Below, in pieces: positions 7,723-16,227 of a DNA stretch of 64,000 bases. Under the pieces are notes generated by a model, which had not been told where the DNA came from, did no database searches, and saw only the letters and a program-made list of their open reading frames with translations. Numbering within the stretch: position 1 is the first letter of the stretch; every line of letters starts with the position of its first letter. The stretch is from Romboutsia sedimentorum (GTDB lineage Bacteria > Bacillota > Clostridia > Peptostreptococcales > Peptostreptococcaceae). Both the position numbers and the translations under genes were made by a program. Location of the stretch: the NCBI RefSeq assembly GCF_030131845.1, contig NZ_JASKYM010000002.1:186001-250000 (forward strand), read 5' to 3'.

Positions 7723-8727
7723 ATGAGTGAAAAGAAAATAATATTCAGTGGTGCTCAACCATCTGGAAAAATGACTTTAGGAAACTACCTAGGGGCTATA
7801 CAAAACTGGACTAAGCTTCAAGATGAGTATGATTGTTTTTACAGTGTAGTTGATTTACATGCTATAACAGTACCTCAAGAAGCTAAAGATTTAAGAGCTA
7901 ATACTATGCAATTACTTGCTCAATATTTAGCGTGTGGATTAGATCCAGAAAAAAATACTATATTTATACAATCTCATGTAAGTGCACATACTGAGCTTAT
8001 GTGGATATTAAGCACAATGACTTATATGGGTGAGTTAAGTAGAATGACTCAATTTAAGGATAAATCACAAAAAAGTGAAGCTAACTTAAATTCAGGATTA
8101 TTCACATACCCAGTACTTATGGCAGCGGATATACTTTTATATCAAACTGATTTAGTTCCAGTTGGAGAAGACCAAAAACAACATTTAGAACTAGCTCGTG
8201 ATTTAGGAGCTAGATTTAATAATAGATATTCTGAAACATTTAAGATACCAGATCCATATATACCAAAAGAGGTAGGAAGAGTAATGAGTTTACAAGAGCC
8301 TACTAAAAAAATGAGTAAGTCAGATTCTAATGAAAATTCATTTATACTTTTAGCTGATGATACAGATACAATAAGAAGAAAAGTAAAAAGAAGTGTAACT
8401 GATTCACTAGGTATAGTAAATTATACAGATGAACAACCAGGAATAAAGAACTTATTAGACATTTATTCTCAACTAGACAATAAGTCGATAGAAGAATTAT
8501 TATCTATGTATGAAGGTAAGGGATATGGAGTATTTAAAGAAGATGTAGCTGAAGTGATTGTAGAAACTTTAAGACCTATTAGAGAAAAATACAATGACCT
8601 TTTAAATAATAAAGATTATTTAGAAAATGTATACGCACTAGGTGCAAATAAAGCTGAAAAACAAGCTAGAAAAACATTAAGAAAAGTATACAAAAAAGTA
8701 GGATTAATAGAACGTAAATTTTTATAG
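7723..8727 (+). CDS. trpS: Tryptophanyl-tRNA synthetase
   Basis: A 334-residue class I synthetase that attaches tryptophan to tRNA-Trp. The HIGH-equivalent is in GAQPSGKMTLGNYLGA (residues ~9-24), the tryptophan-binding region includes GLFTYPVLMAADILLYQTD, and the KMSKS loop is KKMSKSDSN (about residue 198). Length is standard. It starts at ATG 7723, 11 bp after mtnN with GGGGTGAT as ribosome site. Regulation is by the Trp T-box upstream of mtnN. A terminator follows immediately. Confidence 0.97.
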   Translation: MSEKKIIFSGAQPSGKMTLGNYLGAIQNWTKLQDEYDCFYSVVDLHAITVPQEAKDLRANTMQLLAQYLACGLDPEKNTIFIQSHVSAHTELMWILSTMTYMGELSRMTQFKDKSQKSEANLNSGLFTYPVLMAADILLYQTDLVPVGEDQKQHLELARDLGARFNNRYSETFKIPDPYIPKEVGRVMSLQEPTKKMSKSDSNENSFILLADDTDTIRRKVKRSVTDSLGIVNYTDEQPGIKNLLDIYSQLDNKSIEELLSMYEGKGYGVFKEDVAEVIVETLRPIREKYNDLLNNKDYLENVYALGANKAEKQARKTLRKVYKKVGLIERKFL

Positions 8728-8730
8728 ATT

Positions 8731-8768
8731 AAACAAAAAAAGGAGTTGAAATTAACTCCTTTTTTGTT
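8731..8768. terminator. Bidirectional terminator between trpS and the AhpD-like gene
   Basis: AAAAAAAGGAGTT and AACTCCTTTTTTT form a stem flanked by A and T runs. It serves trpS on + and the convergent gene on -. Confidence 0.9.
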
Positions 8769-8770
8769 TT

Positions 8771-9121
8771 TTATTTAAAATCTTTTTCAAACTCATCTAA
8801 ACACTCACTTAAAAGAGTAGACGTGTAAGCCATAGAAGGACCACCACCAAAAGCTACAGAAACCATAGCAGATTCTAGTATTTCTTCTCTAGTAGCGCCT
8901 GATTCTAAAGCCTTATAACAGTGATAAACGATACAATATTCACAACGACTATAAACCCCAATAGCAACACTCATTAATTCTTTTGTTTTAGTGTCTAAAG
9001 CCCCTGGCTTATAAGTTGAACTTAAAAGTCTACTAAATGCAGCTACATTTTGTTTATTAGTTTCTGTTAATTTCTCTAAACCTTGTGAAAATGAATTTAA
9101 CATTTCTCGTACATTATACAT
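8771..9121 (-). CDS. Carboxymuconolactone decarboxylase/AhpD-like protein
   Basis: A 116-residue all-helical protein of the AhpD/CMD family (PF02627). It has the thiol motif CEYCIVYH (CxxC with His three residues after the second Cys), the form seen in AhpD-like peroxidase partners, and the helix EEILESAMVSVAFGGGPSMAY. Start ATG at 9121 is preceded by AGGGGGT; an in-frame upstream extension lacks a site. A 27-bp palindrome lies 28 bp before the start codon, and marR lies just upstream on the same strand. It is likely a redox-active or alkylhydroperoxidase-like enzyme responding to oxidants or electrophiles; the substrate is unknown. No ahpC or partner reductase is nearby. Confidence 0.88.
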   Translation of the reverse strand: MYNVREMLNSFSQGLEKLTETNKQNVAAFSRLLSSTYKPGALDTKTKELMSVAIGVYSRCEYCIVYHCYKALESGATREEILESAMVSVAFGGGPSMAYTSTLLSECLDEFEKDFK

Positions 9122-9148
9122 GTAAAATACCCCCTTGAAATATGTATA

Positions 9149-9175
9149 TTGCATAGCTAATAATTAGCTATGCAA
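9149..9175. promoter_or_regulatory. 27-bp perfect palindrome, probable MarR operator
   Basis: Arms TTGCATAGCTAAT (9149-9161) and ATTAGCTATGCAA (9163-9175) are exact inverse complements around a single A. It sits in the leader of the AhpD-like gene, downstream of the marR gene, and is not followed by a T run. Length and symmetry fit a winged-helix dimer site of the MarR family. Binding by the adjacent regulator is inference. Confidence 0.7.
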
Positions 9176-9195
9176 CTATTTAAAATAATTATAAC

Positions 9196-9234
9196 AAAAC
9201 TCTATAATAACATCAACTATTATTATAGAGTTTT
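9196..9234 (-). terminator. Terminator at the 3' end of marR
   Basis: AAAACTCTATAATAA (9196-9210) pairs with TATTATTATAGAGTTTT (9218-9234). The hairpin overlaps the last codons of marR. On the minus strand TTTTGTTAT follows. It would separate marR from the AhpD-like gene. Confidence 0.7.
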
Positions 9235-9651
9235 ACTATTTTTTAGTATTTTATTAAACACATTTTTAAATATAATCAAGTCATTTTCATCTATGTCTTT
9301 TATAATATTTTTAGAAAAATTTATTGAAATAGGTAGTATCTCATTGTATGTAGATTTACCTTTAGATGTTAAGCAAAGCATTGTTATTCTCCTATCATTA
9401 GGATCTTTTTTTCTTTCAACTAAGTTTTCTTTTTCCATTCTATCTATTAATCTAACTATAGTAGATTCTTTAGAATCTATAAGATTAGAAAGTTGTTTTT
9501 GGGTTATACTTTCATTTTTTTGTATATAATAAATAGCAATCCATTGAGGTCTTGTAATATTATATGGCAATAAACTATTGTTAAAAGCTTCTATTATTTC
9601 TTTATTACATTTGTTGCTTATAAAGCAAACACAATCTTCTAAATTAAACAT
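9223..9651 (-). CDS. MarR family transcriptional regulator
   Basis: A 142-residue winged-helix regulator. The order is a helical dimerisation N-terminus, the recognition region TQKQLSNLIDSKESTIVRLIDRM in two parts (residues ~50-72), the wing with KKDPNDRRITMLCLTSKG (the conserved D-x-R-D/N-x-R-R wing), and a C-terminal dimer helix. Three N-terminal cysteines (C8, C10, C16 in EDCVCFISNKC) could be redox sensors as in OhrR-like members; this is inference. ATG at 9651 has AGGAGG seven bases upstream, better than the TTG one codon earlier. Most likely it represses the AhpD-like gene through the palindrome at 9149-9175. Confidence 0.92.
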   Translation of the reverse strand: MFNLEDCVCFISNKCNKEIIEAFNNSLLPYNITRPQWIAIYYIQKNESITQKQLSNLIDSKESTIVRLIDRMEKENLVERKKDPNDRRITMLCLTSKGKSTYNEILPISINFSKNIIKDIDENDLIIFKNVFNKILKNSKTL

Positions 9652-9744
9652 CAAAAAACCTCCTTACTTTTTTACATTATAGCACATACAACGATTAATT
9701 TCTTCACATACTATTTTTGTATTAGCTTTTCACAAAAGGAAGTG

Positions 9745-10131
9745 ATGCATATTAAATATAAAGAAGAAAATAACCTAAATAATCAAAATCCTGTGAATAT
9801 GAAAGATCTTGATCGTGCTATGAATGAGTTAAATTTATGTGAAAAAACGTCAGAAGATTTAGGCTTAATGAGAAGATATTTAGAAAGACTTTTACTAACT
9901 ATAGAAAGAAGCAGAATAAGGGATTATATGATGTTAACGGATAGCAAAAGAAGGTTATTTTTAATAAATTTCGTAGCAGGACTAGGGAAAGGATTTGGTC
10001 AAGCTATAGGCTTTACTTTTTTAGCAGGTTTATTATTTTATATGATGAGTAGTTGGGTTGATTTACCTGTAATAGGAGAGTATATAGCTAAATTAATGAA
10101 TATTGTAGATGAATATAGAAAGGGTAGATAA
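9745..10131 (+). CDS. DUF5665 family membrane protein
   Basis: A 128-residue protein of unknown function. The first ~65 residues are polar, with LMRRYLERLLLTIERSRIRDY forming an amphipathic helix. A hydrophobic segment then follows (FLINFVAGLGKGFGQAIGF, then TFLAGLLFYMM), and the tail is short and charged (LPVIGEYIAKLMNIVDEY). The glycine-rich GLGKGFGQAIGFT segment is characteristic of DUF5665 proteins of Clostridia. Start ATG 9745 (AAGGAAGTG site) is preferred; GTG 9742 is the alternative. It is two bases from the DksA-like gene and probably co-transcribed. Function is not known. Confidence 0.75.
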   Translation: MHIKYKEENNLNNQNPVNMKDLDRAMNELNLCEKTSEDLGLMRRYLERLLLTIERSRIRDYMMLTDSKRRLFLINFVAGLGKGFGQAIGFTFLAGLLFYMMSSWVDLPVIGEYIAKLMNIVDEYRKGR

Positions 10132-10133
10132 AT

Positions 10134-10634
10134 ATGGACGCTAATAAATACAAAAAACAATTGTTAGAAGAAAAACAAAAATTAAGTAAGTTGATTTCTG
10201 AAATGAAGGATAATACAGTCTTTGGAGATACGACAGATCATACTAGTGAAAAATATACATCAGGTGAATTATCAAGCTATGATAATCATCCAGCTGATAT
10301 AGGTACAGAAGTTTATATGCAAGATATGCAAAATAGTTTAACTGTTCATGAAGCAGGGAAACTTGATAACATAGAAAATGCACTATCTAAAATAGAAAAC
10401 GGAAACTATGGTATATGTGAAGAGTGTCAAAAACAAATAGATGAAGAAAGACTAGATATACTCCCAGAAACTAATTTATGTAGCGATTGTGCAAAACATC
10501 AGCCAAAAAAGCATATAACAAGTAGAGAGTTCAATCAAAATCTTATAAATAAGGGCTCTGGATTTTACGATGAAGTATTACTAGAACTTCAAGAAATGAA
10601 TAAAATGCCTAATGATGAATCTGAATTAGATTGA
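10134..10634 (+). CDS. DksA/TraR-type zinc-finger protein (YlyA/YteA-like)
   Basis: A 166-residue cytosolic protein. The N-terminus is coiled coil (residues ~3-30). It then has DNHPADIGTEVY, the hallmark of the YteA/YocK/YlyA group, and a C4 zinc finger CEECQKQIDEERLDILPETN ending CSDC (residues ~97-120). Family members relate to DksA, which binds RNA polymerase. YlyA-type proteins in Bacillus associate with polymerase and influence spore-stage transcription (family knowledge). In Bacillus the equivalent lies between ileS and lspA; here about 8.8 kb of other genes separate it from ileS. It is directly downstream of DUF5665. Confidence 0.87.
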   Translation: MDANKYKKQLLEEKQKLSKLISEMKDNTVFGDTTDHTSEKYTSGELSSYDNHPADIGTEVYMQDMQNSLTVHEAGKLDNIENALSKIENGNYGICEECQKQIDEERLDILPETNLCSDCAKHQPKKHITSREFNQNLINKGSGFYDEVLLELQEMNKMPNDESELD

Positions 10635-10655
10635 TAAAGAAAAGAGGTATTAAAT

Positions 10656-11429
10656 GTGAAAAACTCATTAAATATATCACTTATAGTGTTATTTTTAGCA
10701 ATAGGAGTATATTCATATAATAATAAAGAAAACTTAAGTGATAATGAAGTTATGAATACAAAGGAAGATATAATAAGTGACTATGAAGATATAATAATAA
10801 AAAAGGGCAATGATGATGAAAAGATAATTGCTCTAACTTTTGATGATGGACCAGATGCAGACTTTACACCACAAGTACTGGATATATTAAAAAAATACGA
10901 TGTTAAAGCAACTTTTTTTGTTGTTGGAGAAAAAGTGAAATGGAATCCCAAACTTTTGAAAAGAGAAAATGAAGAAGGTCACGAAATAGGAAATCATACA
11001 TTTACTCATATAAATGTATCCAAAAGAAATTATGGAGAAATAGAAAAAGAAATAAGTGATACTCAAAAGGCAATAAAAGAGGTTATAGGAAGAGAACCGA
11101 ATTTATTTAGACCTCCATATAGAGCTATAAGTAGAGATATGTGTAGTATTGCTAAAAATAAAAATATGAACATAATTTTGTGGTCTAACCTAGACCCTAG
11201 AGATTGGTCAAATCCAGGCGTTTATTATATAGTTGATACTATAACTTCAAAAGTTAAAAATGGTAATATAGTCCTTTTGCATGATTATAATAATTTAAGA
11301 AACAAAAAGTCTCAAACTATACAAGCATTAGATATTATAATACCTAAATTAAAAGAGATGGGATATGAATTTGTAACAGTATCTCAGCTTATGGAAAAAA
11401 TAGATAAAGACCAACCTACTCAAAAATAA
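10656..11429 (+). CDS. Polysaccharide deacetylase (NodB domain), membrane-anchored
   Basis: A 257-residue extracellular carbohydrate esterase 4. Residues 1-22 form an uncleaved signal anchor. All five NodB motifs are present: TFDDGP (residues ~67-72, with both catalytic and metal Asp), HTFTH (metal His pair), LFRPPYRA, the Trp-containing DPRDWSNPG and IVLLHD. It likely removes N-acetyl groups from peptidoglycan or a similar surface glycan and so modulates lysozyme sensitivity or spore cortex; the substrate is inference. Start is GTG at 10656 with AAGAGG upstream; the ATG two bases earlier is followed at once by a stop. A terminator follows. Confidence 0.93.
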   Translation: MKNSLNISLIVLFLAIGVYSYNNKENLSDNEVMNTKEDIISDYEDIIIKKGNDDEKIIALTFDDGPDADFTPQVLDILKKYDVKATFFVVGEKVKWNPKLLKRENEEGHEIGNHTFTHINVSKRNYGEIEKEISDTQKAIKEVIGREPNLFRPPYRAISRDMCSIAKNKNMNIILWSNLDPRDWSNPGVYYIVDTITSKVKNGNIVLLHDYNNLRNKKSQTIQALDIIIPKLKEMGYEFVTVSQLMEKIDKDQPTQK

Positions 11430-11456
11430 AAAATTAAAATTATATAAATAATAACA

Positions 11457-11482
11457 GGCTTCCAATTAGGAAGCTTTTTTTT
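11457..11482 (+). terminator. Rho-independent terminator after the deacetylase
   Basis: GCTTCC (11458-11463) and GGAAGC (11469-11474) around AATTA, followed by eight T. Confidence 0.9.
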
Positions 11483-11521
11483 GTATAATAGTATTATATA
11501 ATAAATTGGGAGGAAAAAATA

Positions 11522-11974
11522 TTGTTATACGAATTGATAATAGTTTTATTAATAGGAATAGATCAAGCTTCTAAAATATGGGCATTAAATTCGTTAAAAG
11601 AAATGGAAAGTATACCTATAATTGAAAATGTGTTTCATCTTACATATGTAGAAAATAGAGGTGCAGCATTTGGAATGTTGCAAAATAATCAAAGTATATT
11701 TATAATAGTTGCATTAACTGCTTCAGTATTTGGATTATACTATTTACATACTAAAAAAGTAAACTTCTTAGGAAAAGTCAGCATCATACTTATAATAGCA
11801 GGTGCAATAGGAAATCTTATAGATAGAATAAGAATTGGATTTGTAGTAGATTATTTTGATTTTAGATTTATTTGGGAATATGTATTTAATATAGCAGATA
11901 TTTTTGTAGTAGTAGGAACGATAATGCTGTGTGCATATATAATATTTTTTGAGGAAGAAAAGCAGGTGAAGTAA
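11522..11974 (+). CDS. lspA: Lipoprotein signal peptidase II
   Basis: A 150-residue aspartic membrane protease that cleaves prolipoproteins at the lipobox Cys, such as the two lipoproteins in this window. Four hydrophobic helices are seen. Conserved boxes are DQASK (residues 14-18), NRGAAFG, GNLIDRIRIGFVVDYFDF with the first catalytic Asp, and FNIADIFVVVG with the second. TTG at 11522 is the start, with GGGAGG eight bases upstream. It overlaps rluD by one base, the same order as in Bacillus (lspA-ylyB-pyrR). Confidence 0.96.
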   Translation: MLYELIIVLLIGIDQASKIWALNSLKEMESIPIIENVFHLTYVENRGAAFGMLQNNQSIFIIVALTASVFGLYYLHTKKVNFLGKVSIILIIAGAIGNLIDRIRIGFVVDYFDFRFIWEYVFNIADIFVVVGTIMLCAYIIFFEEEKQVK

Positions 11975-12885
11975 TGGACGAGATAAGAGAATTTTTAGTT
12001 ATTGATGAAGAAGAAGGAGATAGATTAGATGTATATTTATCATCTCAACTTGGAGATATGTCAAGAAGCTACATTCAAAAGATAATAAAAGAGAAAAAAG
12101 TAAAAGTAAATAATAAAGAACAAAAAGGAAAATATTTAGTAAAAGAAGATGATAAGGTAGTAATAGAAATACCAGCGCCTAAATTATTAGAAGTTACACC
12201 TCAAGACATACCAATAGATATTGTTTATGAGGATAGTGATTTGCTTATAGTAAATAAGCAACAGGACGTGGTAGTTCATCCAGCTCCAGGAAATTATGAA
12301 AATACATTAGTTAATGCAATACTATATCACTGCAAAGACAATTTATCATCTATAAATGGAATTATAAGACCTGGAATAGTGCATAGAATAGATAAAGATA
12401 CATCAGGGTTATTAATGATAGCTAAAAATAACAACGCTCATAATAGCTTAGCAGAACAGTTAAAGGACCATTCTATAACTAGAGAGTATGAGTTTATATG
12501 TCACGGTGTCGTGAAAGAAGATAAAATAACTGTAGACAGACCAATAGGAAGAAATCCTAAAGATAGACTTAAAATGGCAATAGTAAAAGATGGTAGAAAT
12601 GCAGTTACTCATTTTGAAGTTGTAAAAAGATATGAAAACTTTACACATATGAGAGCTAGACTTGAAACAGGTAGAACTCATCAAATAAGAGTGCATGCGT
12701 TATCTATAAATCATCCGCTTTTAGGAGACAATGTTTATGGACCTAAAAATAATAAATTTAAAACTAATGGTCAAACATTACATGCTAAGAAATTAGGATT
12801 TATACACCCAAGCAGTAAAGAATATGTAGAATTTGATTCACAATTGCCTACTTATTTTCAAGATATAATCAACAAACTTAAATAA
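11974..12885 (+). CDS. rluD: RluA-family 23S rRNA pseudouridine synthase (RluD/YlyB type)
   Basis: A 303-residue enzyme converting uridine to pseudouridine in 23S rRNA. It has an N-terminal S4 RNA-binding domain (residues ~14-70, including RLDVYLSSQL and SRSYIQKIIKEKKVKVN). The catalytic domain follows with GIVHRIDKDTSGLLMIAK, where the Asp of RIDKDTSG is the nucleophile, and RTHQIRVHALSINHPLLGD. Length is as in the family. Exact target uridines are not shown. The start overlaps the lspA stop, so translation is coupled. pyrR and its own promoter follow. Confidence 0.94.
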   Translation: MDEIREFLVIDEEEGDRLDVYLSSQLGDMSRSYIQKIIKEKKVKVNNKEQKGKYLVKEDDKVVIEIPAPKLLEVTPQDIPIDIVYEDSDLLIVNKQQDVVVHPAPGNYENTLVNAILYHCKDNLSSINGIIRPGIVHRIDKDTSGLLMIAKNNNAHNSLAEQLKDHSITREYEFICHGVVKEDKITVDRPIGRNPKDRLKMAIVKDGRNAVTHFEVVKRYENFTHMRARLETGRTHQIRVHALSINHPLLGDNVYGPKNNKFKTNGQTLHAKKLGFIHPSSKEYVEFDSQLPTYFQDIINKLK

Positions 12886-12888
12886 GCA

Positions 12889-12917
12889 TTGCAAAAACTA
12901 GCATAAAAGTATATAAT
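12889..12917 (+). promoter_or_regulatory. Sigma-A promoter of pyrR
   Basis: TTGCAA (12889-12894), a 17-bp spacer and TATAAT (12912-12917). It starts transcription just upstream of the PyrR-binding leader. Confidence 0.85.
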
Positions 12918-12940
12918 GTTTCTAACAACTAAATAAAATA

Positions 12941-13638
<698 letters not shown>

Positions 13639-13664
13639 TAACGTACACTATATAAGATATATAG

Positions 13665-13738
13665 CACCTTTTAATCCAGTGCAGAGATGCTGGGAAAGGG
13701 AGAATTATTTCTCCCTAAAAAATCAAGGGAGGTTTTTT
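13665..13738 (+). promoter_or_regulatory. PyrR-controlled attenuator/RBS-occluding leader of uraA
   Basis: A PyrR hairpin (about 13667-13699, CCAG/CTGG with hexaloop CAGAGA at 13682-13687) overlaps an alternative hairpin GGGAG-CTCCC (13698-13715). In turn CTCCC (13711-13715) can pair with GGGAG in the uraA ribosome site AAGGGAGG, followed by seven T. The three structures are mutually exclusive. When PyrR holds the first, the third forms and can both stop transcription and hide the ribosome site. Confidence 0.82.
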
Positions 13739-13739
13739 T

Positions 13740-14984
13740 ATGAAAAAAACAATAATGTCATTACAACATTTACTAGCGATGTTTGGAGCTACAGTATTAG
13801 TTCCAATATTAACAGGGTTTGATCCATTAGTAGCAATATTTTGTTCTGGTCTTGGAACTTTAATATTCCACTTTTGTACAGAAGGAAAGGTACCAGTATT
13901 TTTAGGATCAAGTTTTGCATTTATTCCAGTTATATTAGCGGCTAAAGAGGCATTCAATGGAGACTTAGCATATGCTCAAGGTGGAATTATGGTAGCTGGC
14001 TTACTATATGTAGCTATGTCGTTTACAGTTAAAATAGTAGGAGTAGATAAAATCAAAATATACTTCCCATCTCAAGTAACAGGAGCAATGATAGGTGTTA
14101 TAGGATTAAACTTATTACCAACTGCATTTGATATGGCATCATCAAATATATTAATATCAATAATAACTTTAGCAATAGCAATTACTATAAATAAGTTCGG
14201 TAAAGGATTTATAAAGCAATTAGGAATATTGATAGCCGTATTTTCTGGATATGCAATATGCTTATCAATGGGATTAGTAGATATTAGTACAATAACAAAA
14301 GCTAGTTTCTTTCAAATACCAAACTTCACACTTCCTAAGTTTAGCTTAGAAGCAATAGTGTTAATAGCACCGGTAGTAATAGCAGTATTTATGGAACATA
14401 TAGGTGATATGACTACTAACGGAGCGGTTGTAGGAAAGAATTTCATAGAAAACCCAGGATTAAACAAAACTTTACTTGGAGATGGATTAGCTACGATAGC
14501 AGCAGGATTTTTAGGAGGACCAGCAAATACTACTTATGGAGAAAACACAGCAGTACTTGCAATAACTAAAAATTATGACCCATCATTATTAAGACGTACA
14601 GCAGTGCTAGCGATAGGGCTTGCATGTATAGGTAAGTTTGGTGGATTTTTACAAAGTATACCAGTAGCGGTTATGGGAGGAATAAGTATATTATTATTCT
14701 CTATGATAACTTTTGTAGGATTTAAAACTATAAAAGACAGTGAGTGTGTACAAAATAAAAATAATATAATTATCATAGTTACTATAATGATTATTGGATT
14801 AGGAACAACATACTTAAGTAACAAAGGAATTGTAATAGGAATACCTGTGACGCAAAGTGTAACAATAACAGGACTTAGTTTAGCAGCGATAGTGGGTATT
14901 TTATTAAATAGAGTTTTAAACAATAAGGAGTTTAAATTAGAAAAAGAAAAAAAATCAATAACTCCACAAACTACAACAGTATAA
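13740..14984 (+). CDS. uraA: Uracil permease (NCS2 family)
   Basis: A 414-residue membrane transporter, proton-coupled for uracil uptake. It has about 12-14 hydrophobic segments. Signatures include PVFLGSSFAFIPVI, FMEHIGDMTTNG (the Glu/His of the substrate site) and PANTTYGENTAVLAITKNYD, the NCS2 consensus. The control by the PyrR attenuator directly upstream supports uracil rather than xanthine as substrate. Ribosome site GGGAGG is seven bases before ATG. A strong terminator follows. Confidence 0.95.
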   Translation: MKKTIMSLQHLLAMFGATVLVPILTGFDPLVAIFCSGLGTLIFHFCTEGKVPVFLGSSFAFIPVILAAKEAFNGDLAYAQGGIMVAGLLYVAMSFTVKIVGVDKIKIYFPSQVTGAMIGVIGLNLLPTAFDMASSNILISIITLAIAITINKFGKGFIKQLGILIAVFSGYAICLSMGLVDISTITKASFFQIPNFTLPKFSLEAIVLIAPVVIAVFMEHIGDMTTNGAVVGKNFIENPGLNKTLLGDGLATIAAGFLGGPANTTYGENTAVLAITKNYDPSLLRRTAVLAIGLACIGKFGGFLQSIPVAVMGGISILLFSMITFVGFKTIKDSECVQNKNNIIIIVTIMIIGLGTTYLSNKGIVIGIPVTQSVTITGLSLAAIVGILLNRVLNNKEFKLEKEKKSITPQTTTV

Positions 14985-15001
14985 TTAAAAAGAAATTAGA
15001 A

Positions 15002-15045
15002 CCCTTTATTAGATTGAAAGTATAAATCTAATAAAGGGATTTTTA
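15002..15045 (+). terminator. Terminator of uraA
   Basis: CCCTTTATTAGATT (15002-15015) pairs perfectly with AATCTAATAAAGGG (15025-15038), followed by ATTTTTAT. Confidence 0.92.
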
Positions 15046-15153
15046 TGTTGTTTTATATACAAAAACTATAGACATGTATATGGAAATCTTGTACAATAAA
15101 AAATTGTCGTCAAGAAATAAAAAGTTAATGTAATGACATTTTAGGAGGAACGA

Positions 15154-16173
15154 ATGAAGTTAAAAAAATTAATATCAATAGCAGTGTCAGCAGTATTATG
15201 TTTATCAGTATTAACAGGGTGTTCATCAGATAAAAGTAGTGAAAAAGAACCTATGTCTATAGGTATAGTTTTAGGAGAAGGTAGTATAAATGATCAGTCA
15301 TTTAATCAATCTACATGGGAAGGTCTAAAAAAAGCAGAAAAAGATTTTGGTATAAGTGTAAAATACTTTGAGTCAAAACAAGAATCAGATTACATACAAA
15401 ATATAGAAACATTAGTAGACGAAGAAACCGATTTAATAATAGGGGTAGGGTATCAATTAAAAGATTCTATAGAAGAATCAGCAAAAGATTATCCAAACCA
15501 AAAATTTGCATTAATGGATGAAACATATGATAAAATACCAGAAAATGTAGTACCAGTAGTATTTAAAGAAGAAGAGGCAGCATACTTAACAGGAATTTTA
15601 GCAGCTAAAATGACTAAAACTAATACAGTTGGATTTATAGGTGGATTACCAGCACCATCTGTAGTTAAATATCAAAATGGATATAAGTATGGAGTAGAAT
15701 CTACAAATAAAGAAATTAATGTATTAGAGCAATTCGCTAACTCATTTAGTGATCAAGCTAAAGGAAAATCAATAGCTAAACAAATGTATTCATCAAATGC
15801 AGATTTAATATTATCTGCAGCAGGAGATGTAGGAACAGGTGCTATAGAAGCAGCAAGAGAAAATGATAAATTTGCAATAGGTGTAGATAGAGATCAAAGC
15901 TATTTAGCAAAAGATAATGTAATAACATCAGCTTTAAAGAAGTTAAACGTGGCATCTTATGACTTAGCTAAAGAATTAGTTGAAGGAAACTATAAGGGTG
16001 GAGTAGAAAAGGTATATGGCTTAAAAGAAGGCGCAGTAGGTATATCAGAAAACACTAATAACCACGTACCTAAAGAGATAATAGATTATGTTAATAAAGA
16101 AGCTGAAAAAGTAATAAGTGGCGAGATAAAAGTTCCAAAGAATGAAAAAGAATACAAAGAATTATCAAAATAA
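15154..16173 (+). CDS. BMP/PnrA-family substrate-binding lipoprotein
   Basis: A 339-residue extracellular lipoprotein (PF02608, Bmp/Med/PnrA). The signal is MKLKKLISIAVSAVLCLSV with lipobox LTGC (Cys23). The body has SIGIVLGEGSINDQSFNQSTW, typical of nucleoside-binding BMP proteins, GVGYQLKDSI, AAYLTGILAAKMTKT, TVGFIGG and GVDRDQSYLA. Relatives bind purine nucleosides for an ABC importer or act in regulation (Med). No permease or ATPase gene lies adjacent, so it must work with a distant importer or independently. AGGAGG precedes ATG. The gene is monocistronic between two terminators. Confidence 0.9.
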   Translation: MKLKKLISIAVSAVLCLSVLTGCSSDKSSEKEPMSIGIVLGEGSINDQSFNQSTWEGLKKAEKDFGISVKYFESKQESDYIQNIETLVDEETDLIIGVGYQLKDSIEESAKDYPNQKFALMDETYDKIPENVVPVVFKEEEAAYLTGILAAKMTKTNTVGFIGGLPAPSVVKYQNGYKYGVESTNKEINVLEQFANSFSDQAKGKSIAKQMYSSNADLILSAAGDVGTGAIEAARENDKFAIGVDRDQSYLAKDNVITSALKKLNVASYDLAKELVEGNYKGGVEKVYGLKEGAVGISENTNNHVPKEIIDYVNKEAEKVISGEIKVPKNEKEYKELSK

Positions 16174-16175
16174 AT

Positions 16176-16223
16176 AAAATGCTGTAGAGAAATTGTTTTA
16201 TATAAGTTCTCTACAGCATTTTT
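16176..16223. terminator. Bidirectional terminator between BMP gene and rqcH
   Basis: AATGCTGTAGAGAA and TTCTCTACAGCATTTTT form a 14-bp stem with A run on one side and T run on the other. It serves both convergent genes. Confidence 0.92.
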
Positions 16224-16227
16224 GTCT

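Noticed and set aside
9170-9529. 119-codon + strand frame opposite marR
   Set aside because: No ribosome site, hydrophobic nonsense composition, and the minus strand MarR has clear domain motifs.
15046-15153. Purine riboswitch before the BMP lipoprotein gene
   Set aside because: The characteristic loop pairs and core bases are absent.
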